Positions 1-5,188 of a DNA stretch of 8,983 nt are shown piece by piece. The DNA is taken from NCBI GenBank assembly GCA_026712605.1, contig JAPORL010000074.1, positions 1-8,983 of the forward strand. Direction: 5' to 3'. The notes beneath the pieces are model-generated. The model was not told the DNA's origin. It worked only from the letters and a program-made list of their open reading frames with translations, and made no database searches. The position numbers and the translations under genes are program-made. Positions within the stretch are counted from its first letter, which is position 1. Each line of letters opens with the position of its first letter. The DNA is from Pseudobdellovibrionaceae bacterium. Lineage in GTDB: Bacteria > Bdellovibrionota > Bdellovibrionia > Bdellovibrionales > UBA1609.

Positions 1-330
1 GATTCGGCATAAATTTCTAGATCCCTCTAAGTTTTTAGCGAAAAGAAGTAAAGTTTTATAAGCTTTAGAAGGATCACGAAAACTCTGTCCTGCAATTTTT
101 TCTTTTTTACTATTATCCTCTACATAATACACTTCACAACCTAAATTAGGGTTGATGTTTTTTTCCAAAGCTTTAAAATAAAACTCTAAAATGCCAAACA
201 TATTCCCATAGTCTGTTAAAGCCACTGAAGGCATTTTAAATTCAACACATTTGTCTATTAAGGCTGGGACAGTTGAAGAAGCTTGTAGTAAAGAATAATG
301 AGAATGAACATGTAAATGAGTAAAAGACAT
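1..330 (-). CDS. dnaE: DNA polymerase III alpha subunit, N-terminal fragment (PHP domain)
   Basis: This is the first 110 codons of the replicative DNA polymerase catalytic subunit; the rest lies beyond base 1. The start ATG is at 330-328, with GGGAG (340-336) five bases upstream, inside the end of guaA. The visible part is the PHP domain: HLHVHSHYS at residues 5-13 (the usual first motif is HLHxHSxYS), ALTDYGNMFG at 37-46 and GCEVYY at 64-69, then the start of the variable loop and a LLLFAKNLEGSRNLCRI-type segment (about 94-110). These motifs and their order are characteristic of DnaE. The usual TDHGN motif reads TDYGN here, so one potential metal-binding His of the PHP site is Tyr. The gene begins 2 bases after the guaA stop and is probably co-transcribed with guaA and the FHA gene. 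Identification is firm; PHP activity cannot be judged from the fragment. Confidence 0.93.
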   Translation of the reverse strand, partial: MSFTHLHVHSHYSLLQASSTVPALIDKCVEFKMPSVALTDYGNMFGILEFYFKALEKNINPNLGCEVYYVEDNSKKEKIAGQSFRDPSKAYKTLLLFAKNLEGSRNLCRI

Positions 331-332
331 AG

Positions 333-1850
333 CTACTCCCATTCAATAGTGCCTGGTGGCTTGCTTGTAATATCATAAACCACACGGCCTACTCCAGAAA
401 CTTCATTAACAATTCGGCAGGATAGATTTTGTAAAAAAGATTCCGAAAATGGAAACCAATCAGCCGTCATTCCATCTTTAGATGTGATAGCGCGAACAGA
501 AATAATTTGCTCATAAGAGCGACTATCCCCTTTGACTCCAACTGTTTTTAATGGAATAAGAACGCAAAAAGCCTGCCAAATTTTATCATAAAGATTATTC
601 TTTCTAAGCTCTTCTATATAAATGTGATCGGCTTTTCTTAAAATTTCCAGCTGATAAGAATTAACTTCTCCTAAACAGCGAATAGCTAATCCTGGACCCG
701 GAAAAGGATGCCTGTTTATTAATGTATTACTTAAAGCTAAAGATTTTCCTAATTCTCTTACTTCATCCTTAAAAAGATCTCTTAAAGGCTCTATCAATTT
801 TAAATTCAATTTTTTTGGTAAAGCTCCCACATTATGATGAGATTTTATAGTTACACCACTTCCTTTAGGGGATAAGCTTTCTATTACATCAGGATATAAA
901 GTCCCTTGAGCTAAGTACTTACAGTCTTTCATCTCCTTTTTAAAAATATCAATAAATACTTTTCCTATAATTTTTCTTTTTTGTTCAGGATCAGTCACTC
1001 CTGATAAAGCTTGTAAAAAAGTTTTCTCTGCTTTCACTCCTTTTATATTTAATTTCAAAGACTTATAACTCTCAAAAACCTCTTCATACTCATCTGATCT
1101 TAAAAGGCCTGTATCTACAAAAACACAATTCACTCTATTTGTTCCTAAAGCTGAAGAAAGCAATACTGCTGTTACAGAAGAATCCACACCTCCACTTAAA
1201 GCGCAAAAAACTTTTTCTTTTTCTGGTATTTGTTGTTTAATATTACTTATTAAATTTTCCTTAATTGAGCCTATAGAGTGATTTCCTTTAGACGATTTAC
1301 AATATTCTTTAGCAAAAAAATCTAGGAGTTTACCGCCATGTTCAGTATGACTCACTTCAGGATGAAATTGAAAAGCTAAAATTTTATCCATGCAAAAAGC
1401 TGTAATTAAAGATTTGCTGTCTTTTGACAGTAATTGAGCTTGAGGAGGCAAAGATTGAATAGAATCTCCATGACTCATCCAAACCTTCTGGGTCTTTAAT
1501 TTAGGGATAAGCTGTTTTTCCCAGTAAATTTCGTTATGACCATAAGTTCTTTGAAAACTTTTTAATAGTTTTCCACCTTTTTGAAAGGCTATTAACTGCA
1601 TACCATAACATATTCCTAATAAAGGCGCTATAGAAGACAGCTCGTCTACTGATCTTTTAGGAGAGCTATTATCTAAAACAGAACTAGGACCCCCACTCAA
1701 TACAATACCCAAAGGCTCTTTAGATTTAATACTCTCTAAACTTTCATTATAAGACAAAACTTCTGAATAATAACCCAGCTCCCTTAAACGCCTAGCAATT
1801 AACCAAGTGTACTGGGAACCAAAATCCAAAATTACAAACCCCCGATTCAT
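333..1850 (-). CDS. guaA: GMP synthase (glutamine-hydrolysing)
   Basis: Cytoplasmic enzyme that converts XMP to GMP using ATP and glutamine, the last step of guanine nucleotide synthesis. The 505 residues are full length for the family (about 510-525). The N-terminal class I glutamine amidotransferase domain (about 1-185) shows DFGSQYT at 9-15, GICYGMQ with nucleophile Cys81, and FHPE with His163 and Glu165 completing the triad. The ATP pyrophosphatase domain has the P-loop SGGVDSS at 219-225 and the HPFPGPGLAIR segment at 381-391. The C-terminal dimerisation domain ends with the hallmark KPPGTIEWE (497-505). Residue 16 is Trp, where Gln is usual after DFGSQYT; this is a minor oddity outside the catalytic triad. 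Translation starts 1 base after the FHA stop codon, with only a weak AGG upstream, so it is probably translationally coupled. All key motifs are intact. Confidence 0.98.
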   Translation of the reverse strand: MNRGFVILDFGSQYTWLIARRLRELGYYSEVLSYNESLESIKSKEPLGIVLSGGPSSVLDNSSPKRSVDELSSIAPLLGICYGMQLIAFQKGGKLLKSFQRTYGHNEIYWEKQLIPKLKTQKVWMSHGDSIQSLPPQAQLLSKDSKSLITAFCMDKILAFQFHPEVSHTEHGGKLLDFFAKEYCKSSKGNHSIGSIKENLISNIKQQIPEKEKVFCALSGGVDSSVTAVLLSSALGTNRVNCVFVDTGLLRSDEYEEVFESYKSLKLNIKGVKAEKTFLQALSGVTDPEQKRKIIGKVFIDIFKKEMKDCKYLAQGTLYPDVIESLSPKGSGVTIKSHHNVGALPKKLNLKLIEPLRDLFKDEVRELGKSLALSNTLINRHPFPGPGLAIRCLGEVNSYQLEILRKADHIYIEELRKNNLYDKIWQAFCVLIPLKTVGVKGDSRSYEQIISVRAITSKDGMTADWFPFSESFLQNLSCRIVNEVSGVGRVVYDITSKPPGTIEWE

Positions 1851-1851
1851 G

Positions 1852-2511
1852 CTATTTCAACCTAATCTCTAAAAGACTATCCCCTATTAAAATTTGATCT
1901 CCATTTTTTATTACAGCCTTCCTTATACTCTCCTTGTTTAACTGAACAGTATCAGGATGTTTAGTTATAAAAATAATATCTTTATCTTCAGGCACTAAAG
2001 TAAAACACTTAGCCGGTGATTTTTTATCAAATATAGGACAATCTACAGACTGTCGACCAAAAAATCGGGGACCATAAGATAATTGATAAATTTGTCCTTT
2101 TTGAATCCCATTTTTAAAACTAATCTCTACAAGTTTAGAAAAGACTTTTAAATTTAGAGGATTATCTTTAATCTTTTTTACACTAAGAGTCAGAAATTCA
2201 GACCAGAGCTCTTCTGGAGAATTTATAATTTTTAATTCAAATTTTGTAGAACCAATATTAAATTTTGAGCCTTCTTCTAAAATAGATTTTACAACCCGCT
2301 TATTGTTTATATAAATTTTATTTTTAGAACCCTTATCAACTATCATAACTTTACCGCTAGAATAAATTTGAATTTCGGCATGCAAATTAGAAACTAAACT
2401 ATCTTTTAAGCAAATATCTCCAGAAGTCCGACCAATTCGCAAACCATTCCTAATTTTAAAAGATTTCCCTTTAACCGGTCCTGTTAAAGCATGAAGAATA
2501 AGCTGTCCCAT
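1852..2511 (-). CDS. Tandem FHA-domain protein (second domain degenerate)
   Basis: 219-residue, probably cytoplasmic, phosphothreonine-binding-type protein. No signal peptide or membrane segment is visible. The first FHA domain spans about residues 1-97: GR at 27-28, the strand GDICLKDSLV, the loop SNLHA (Ser41, His44), DKGSKN (59-64), INNKRV (68-73) and a closing FNIGSTKFEL. These match the usual GR / S-x-x-H / N-G-T / G-D-x-I-x-I-G layout, although NG reads NK. After a linker of about 35 residues, a second region (about 137-219) keeps the scaffold (FGR at 151-153, IKNGDQILIG at 201-210, LLEIRL) but lacks the Ser/His and Asn-Gly ligand-contacting positions. It is the first gene of an operon with guaA (1 base away) and dnaE. 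No kinase is in view, so its partner is unknown. The ATG start has no clear Shine-Dalgarno. FHA assignment is strong for the first domain and moderate for the second. Confidence 0.85.
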   Translation of the reverse strand: MGQLILHALTGPVKGKSFKIRNGLRIGRTSGDICLKDSLVSNLHAEIQIYSSGKVMIVDKGSKNKIYINNKRVVKSILEEGSKFNIGSTKFELKIINSPEELWSEFLTLSVKKIKDNPLNLKVFSKLVEISFKNGIQKGQIYQLSYGPRFFGRQSVDCPIFDKKSPAKCFTLVPEDKDIIFITKHPDTVQLNKESIRKAVIKNGDQILIGDSLLEIRLK

Positions 2512-2558
2512 AAGTTTTATTAGTCTAAGATTTAAGCTTAATAAAAGAGCTTTATAAG

Positions 2559-2586
2559 ACTTTACATGATATTTCTATAAATTCAA
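2559..2586 (-). promoter_or_regulatory. Candidate promoter for the FHA-guaA-dnaE operon
   Basis: Read on the minus strand, TTGAAT (2586-2581) and TAAAGT (2564-2559) are separated by 16 bases and would give a leader of about 40-45 bases before the FHA start. A second possible pair lies further upstream: TTGTGA (2636-2631) and TATAAA (2615-2610), with a 15-base spacer. The region is so AT-rich that chance matches are expected, so this is a candidate only. Confidence 0.25.
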
Positions 2587-2671
2587 TGCTTTTACAGAAT
2601 TTTATTTTATTTATAAATTGTCTCATTATTTCACAAAAACCAGTCCTTAGACCACTTTAAGATTTTATATC

Positions 2672-2699
2672 TTGATTATAAAAATATTCACTTTTAAAT
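2672..2699 (+). promoter_or_regulatory. Candidate promoter for the small plus-strand gene
   Basis: TTGATT (2672-2677) and TTAAAT (2694-2699) are 16 bases apart; each matches the sigma-70 consensus at four of six positions. They sit just before the strong ribosome binding site of the 2725 gene, giving a very short leader. The AT-rich background makes chance matches likely. Confidence 0.25.
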
Positions 2700-2713
2700 A
2701 GAAATTAAGGTTC

Positions 2714-2720
2714 AAGGAGG
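2714..2720 (+). promoter_or_regulatory. Strong Shine-Dalgarno AAGGAGG for the 2725 start
   Basis: AAGGAGG is the longest match to the anti-Shine-Dalgarno in the window and lies 4 bases before the ATG at 2725. It fixes the start of the small plus-strand gene. It also supports the gene being real, since the neighbouring genes have much weaker sites. Confidence 0.75.
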
Positions 2721-2724
2721 AATC

Positions 2725-3042
2725 ATGAAGATTGAAAGGAAGCAATTAAAAGAAATTGAGTTTATATTTAAACAATCCATTCAAGGTTTTCATCTCTTAT
2801 TTGATGACAATAAAAAACTAAGTAGAATATTAAGCAAGCCAACCCAAGAAAAAACCTTTTTTGATTCCAAAAAAATGGATAAAATTCAAGAAATTTTTAC
2901 AAATTTAATATCTAAAAAAAGTATTAAAGAAAAACAGAACTATCTAAATAACTTAACTGCAGAAAATTTTGAAATTCTAGTTCGCACTTATTTCCATATT
3001 TTAGACAATACACTTTCAATTAAAAATCAAACTGTACACTAA
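2725..3042 (+). CDS. Small conserved-looking protein of unknown function (105 aa)
   Basis: I do not recognise a family. The product is a 105-residue charged protein without signal peptide or membrane segment, predicted by eye to be mostly helical: Lys-rich residues 1-16 (KIERKQLKEIEFIFK), an amphipathic helix near 50-72 (KKMDKIQEIFTNLISK) and a C-terminal helix with the segment FEILVRTYFHILDNTL (82-97). It contains no Cys or Trp. It is the only plus-strand gene, is divergent from the FHA-guaA-dnaE operon and convergent with the small gene at 3068-3307, so it is probably monocistronic. The AAGGAGG site 4 bases before the ATG, and ordinary codon use that matches the neighbours, argue that it is translated, probably at a good level. 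A cytoplasmic regulatory or adaptor role is possible but is not shown by the sequence. Confidence 0.8.
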   Translation: MKIERKQLKEIEFIFKQSIQGFHLLFDDNKKLSRILSKPTQEKTFFDSKKMDKIQEIFTNLISKKSIKEKQNYLNNLTAENFEILVRTYFHILDNTLSIKNQTVH

Positions 3043-3052
3043 ATAAAGCTCT

Positions 3053-3079
3053 AAAATTCTAAAATACTTAAAGAATTTT
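3053..3079. terminator. Possible weak convergent terminator hairpin
   Basis: AAAATTCT (3053-3060) pairs with AGAATTTT (3072-3079) around an 11-base loop, 10 bases past the stop of the plus-strand gene. It overlaps the last codons of the convergent minus-strand gene. The stem is almost entirely A-T and only one extra T follows on the plus strand, so it would be weak. Its position between converging genes is its main support. Confidence 0.3.
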
Positions 3080-3307
3080 TATAATTTCTTCTAATTCTTT
3101 TACAGCAAATCTAAAATAAGCCATATCTTTTTCCAATTGGAAAAGATTTGTATCCAAGTTATGACATAACTCTTCTTTTCTATCAAAAAGAGATATGATT
3201 TTTAAATTGCTATTATCAGAAGATTTTTTTAACTGATTATTTTTTTTGACAGCCGATTGCCTCATTTTTTTACCTATTTTTGTTTTCTTTTTTAATTTAT
3301 CTTTCAT
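3068..3307 (-). CDS. Small basic, helical protein of unknown function (79 aa)
   Basis: Unrecognised 79-residue protein. The first 28 residues are strongly basic, with 13 Lys/Arg (KDKLKKKTKIGKKMRQ and onward). A Ser/Asn-rich stretch (about 29-35) follows, then a helical C-terminal half (about 42-79) whose hydrophobic and acidic spacing (DRKEELCHNLDTNLFQLEK, AVKELEEIIKIL) suggests a short coiled coil or helical hairpin. The layout recalls a nucleic-acid-binding tail on an oligomerisation helix, but this is inference from composition only. The ATG start has AGGG (3318-3315) 7 bases upstream, which supports translation. It is downstream of the metalloprotease on the same strand with a 105-base gap and converges with the 2725-3042 gene. 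It is probably a real gene, but its size leaves doubt. Confidence 0.6.
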   Translation of the reverse strand: MKDKLKKKTKIGKKMRQSAVKKNNQLKKSSDNSNLKIISLFDRKEELCHNLDTNLFQLEKDMAYFRFAVKELEEIIKIL

Positions 3308-3412
3308 TTTAATACCCTATTTTTCATCTCAAAAATAAAATCATCTTAAAAAAATCAAAACACTTATAAACCGTATCATTTTTAAAAAAATTTCTTTTAT
3401 AAACAAAAACTT

Positions 3413-4345
3413 CTAATAATTAAAATAAGCGCAAAATAAATTTTCTAAATCATAGCTTGTGATTTGTCTTCTAGCTTTTCCAGAAGGAAGCTTAGGCTCC
3501 ATAACTGAAATATAGCCCTTATCTCTTGAAGATCGTTTAGTTCGCGAGGCATGATTGTGATTACTATGGTATCTGTCTGAGCCATCAAAATGAGCCATGC
3601 CGGGAACATGTCCTAATTCATGAATCATTAAACTCGGAAAATCCACTTTATCCCTTGGAACTTTTGGAGAAATTCTGGCAATACCGCGAATAGGTTTTTT
3701 CTTTATAAAAGGCTTTAATAGAAAGCTCCACCACTCTTTTAAACGCTCAATTATTTTCATTCCAAGGCTAGGAGCTCTTGAGCTGGCAATTGATCTTCTT
3801 TCATCTACTTTTTTTTTAGCTATTGTAATCTCGTCATTATAAGAAGAATCATAATAAAAATTAAAAGCTTCTTCGTTGACCAAAATATCTGTATCTTTAA
3901 TTTCATCACCTATTGCATTCATGGCTGTAATGGCCTGAACACCTGAACTGCTGTCATATCGTGAAAAATTTTTGTCTATAAAAAATAAAAAATTACTCCC
4001 ATCCCTTTGTGGCTGTCCATTGTATAGATTATGTCTATCAGCAACTATAAAAAGCCTAAAAGGTTGTAAGCCTTCATTTTCTAAATATTCAGCCCAAGCT
4101 AAATTCCAATGCTCAATAGCAAAAATAAAGTTTTGTTTGGCCTCATAAGGCACAGAGCTATGCAAGTAAAAAGGAACTGGAAAATTAGCTTCATTCCAGC
4201 GTAAACCCTGTCCTGAGTATTGATTGACAGCAAAACCGCAAGAGTCCTTTTGTCCTACATAAATAGGACTACCCATCTCAAAAACACAACTTGCTAAAAA
4301 AGAAATAGATAGAAATAAACTTCCTATTTTAAAACTAAACTCCAT
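3413..4345 (-). CDS. Matrixin-like zinc metalloprotease, predicted lipoprotein
   Basis: 310-residue exported metzincin-type protease. The N-terminus is a lipoprotein signal: short charged start, hydrophobic stretch, lipobox LASC with Cys20. The catalytic motif HELGHVPGMAH (242-252) fits HExxHxxGxxH, giving zinc ligands His242, His246 and His252 and catalytic Glu243. A Met-turn candidate follows in ISVMEP (Met282). DTDILVN (151-157) resembles the matrixin strand before the active-site helix. Between that strand and HELGH lies a long basic insertion (about 165-235), longer than I expect for the family. Cys36 and Cys305 are the only other cysteines and could form a disulfide joining the two ends of the domain. 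I chose ATG at 4345, which has AAGAG 8 bases upstream and begins the signal peptide directly. An open frame extends to a TTG at 4396, but that adds 17 residues before the signal. It stands alone on its strand, with the repeat array upstream. The substrate is unknown. Confidence 0.85.
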   Translation of the reverse strand: MEFSFKIGSLFLSISFLASCVFEMGSPIYVGQKDSCGFAVNQYSGQGLRWNEANFPVPFYLHSSVPYEAKQNFIFAIEHWNLAWAEYLENEGLQPFRLFIVADRHNLYNGQPQRDGSNFLFFIDKNFSRYDSSSGVQAITAMNAIGDEIKDTDILVNEEAFNFYYDSSYNDEITIAKKKVDERRSIASSRAPSLGMKIIERLKEWWSFLLKPFIKKKPIRGIARISPKVPRDKVDFPSLMIHELGHVPGMAHFDGSDRYHSNHNHASRTKRSSRDKGYISVMEPKLPSGKARRQITSYDLENLFCAYFNY

Positions 4346-4412
4346 ATAGGTAACTCTTCGGAAAATTAGGAATTTTTTTAAAATAATTAAAGACAAAAGC
4401 TATTTAAAGCCT

Positions 4413-4418
4413 ATTATC
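4413..4418 (-). promoter_or_regulatory. Possible -10 element for the metalloprotease gene
   Basis: GATAAT read on the minus strand matches the -10 consensus at five of six positions and would give a leader of about 60 bases before the ATG at 4345. No good -35 is found at 16-18 bases upstream, so this is weak. It lies between the gene and the repeat array, so any promoter here would be transcribed away from the array. Confidence 0.22.
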
Positions 4419-4483
4419 TTTAGTCTAGAGACAAAAACTAAGCAAATATTTCATACAACTTTGTAAGATATCAGGTTTAAACT

Positions 4484-4502
4484 CTCAAACATGCCTTTTG
4501 CC
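4484..4502 (+). repeat. Vestigial copy of the array's core start
   Basis: CTCAAACATGCCTTTTGCC matches the start of the repeat core in copy 1 (CTCAAACATGCGGTTTGCC, 4579-4597) at 17 of 19 positions. The similarity stops there. It looks like a decayed or truncated fifth copy about 95 bases upstream of the first full copy. A 19-base match could be coincidental in a less biased sequence, but the adjacency makes relatedness likely. Confidence 0.5.
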
Positions 4503-4550
4503 TTAAAATGACTTTCAGCCACTTAATAAACTCATTTTGAAGTTTATGTG

Positions 4551-4667
4551 AAAAGCTTATAATATATAAAGCTAAAAGCTCAAACATGCGGTTTGCCACA
4601 AAGCACCTTGCAGGTGCATTGTGCTCAAATCCGAACTCGCTTTTAGCTTTATATCTTATAAGCTTTT
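4551..4667. repeat. Long inverted repeat enclosing the first repeat copy
   Basis: The left arm 4551-4579 (begins AAAAGCTTATAA, ends GCTAAAAGC) is the reverse complement of the right arm 4639-4667 with 28 of 29 positions matching; the single mismatch is T4563 versus the position opposite it. Between the arms lie 59 bases of more GC-rich core that holds an inner hairpin. Both arms contain AAGCTT near their outer ends. The same right arm recurs at 5026-5054, so the left arm could equally pair with the end of the whole array. This 117-bp palindrome-bounded unit looks like the founding element, of the size and form of a REP/MITE-like repeat. No target-site duplication is evident at its edges. Confidence 0.85.
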
Positions 4668-5057
4668 AATAATAGAGACTTAAATGGGAATAAATAAGCT
4701 TTAAAATTTCAAACATGCGGTTTGCCACAAAGCACCTTGCAGGTGCATTGTGCTCAAATCCGAACTCGCTTTTAGCTTTATATCTTATAAGCTTTTAATA
4801 ATAGAGACTTAAATGGGAATAAATAAGCTTTAAAATTTCAAACATGCGGTTTGCCACAAAGCACCTTGCAGGTGCATTGTGCTCAAATCCGAACTCGCTT
4901 TTAGCTTTATATCTTATAAGCTTTTAATAATAGAGACTTAAATGGGAATAAATAAGCTTTAAAATTTCAAACATGCGGTTTGCCACAAAGCACCTTGCAG
5001 GTGCATTGTGCTCAAATCCGAACTCGCTTTTAGCTTTATATCTTATAAGCTTTTAAT
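4581..5057. repeat. Tandem array, 3.7 identical copies of a 129-bp unit
   Basis: Cores of about 90 bases begin at 4581, 4710, 4839 and 4968, exactly 129 bases apart, separated by three identical 39-base AT-rich linkers. I see no difference between the copies by eye. Each core starts CAAACATGCGGTTTGCC and ends CTTATAAGCTTTTAAT. The first 60 bases of each core are about half G+C, much richer than the linkers and flanks. The fourth copy ends at 5057, where the sequence departs from the linker but keeps AGACTTAAA, which suggests the linker came from this right flank. Perfect identity indicates recent amplification or homogenisation, and the true copy number could differ in the genome. The array lies downstream of bamB and upstream of the protease gene. 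Confidence 0.97.
4597..4623. repeat. Inner hairpin of each repeat unit (copy 1 shown)
   Basis: CACAAAGCACCT (4597-4608) pairs with AGGTGCATTGTG (4612-4623) around a TGC loop, with one A-A mismatch in a 12-bp stem. It is followed in every copy (+129, +258, +387). A smaller hairpin, CAAAC/GTTTG around ATGCG, sits immediately before it at 4581-4595. Together with the outer arms this gives a nested, cruciform- or RNA-stem-like structure that could form on either strand. Confidence 0.8.
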
Positions 5058-5188
5058 CAAAAGACTTAAACTATATGGATTCTAGAACAACTCTTTAATT
5101 GCAGTTATGTTCAAAGCCAAATTTATTTTTTAAAAGAGATAACTAAATTTAAAGCTCACTATTAAAAAAATTTTATAACTATTTGATA

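Larger units (their letters stand above)
4346..5188. other. Long intergenic region dominated by a repeat array
   Basis: About 840 bases lie between the bamB-like gene and the metalloprotease gene, both on the minus strand. Bases 4346-4483 are AT-rich and probably hold the protease promoter. Bases 4484-4502 carry a vestigial piece of the repeat, 4551-4579 the left inverted arm, and 4581-5057 the tandem array. Bases 5058-5188 are AT-rich with no open frame or clear terminator. I see no tRNA or rRNA and no convincing protein gene in the region. Confidence 0.8.

Noticed and set aside
4346..4396. N-terminal extension of the metalloprotease from TTG
   Set aside because: A TTG start without a ribosome binding site, adding residues ahead of a well-formed lipoprotein signal; the ATG at 4345 is the better start.
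4586..4669. 27-codon open frame in each repeat as a protein gene
   Set aside because: There is no ribosome binding site, it is identical in every copy as expected from repetition alone, and the region is better explained by nested inverted repeats. It is noted as a finding but not called as a gene.
4551..5054. Insertion sequence with transposase
   Set aside because: There are inverted repeat arms but no open frame long enough for a transposase and no visible target duplication; at most a non-autonomous element.
4581..5057. CRISPR array
   Set aside because: The period is 129 bases, the linkers between cores are identical rather than unique, and the cores are far longer than CRISPR repeats. 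It is an ordinary tandem repeat with hairpins.
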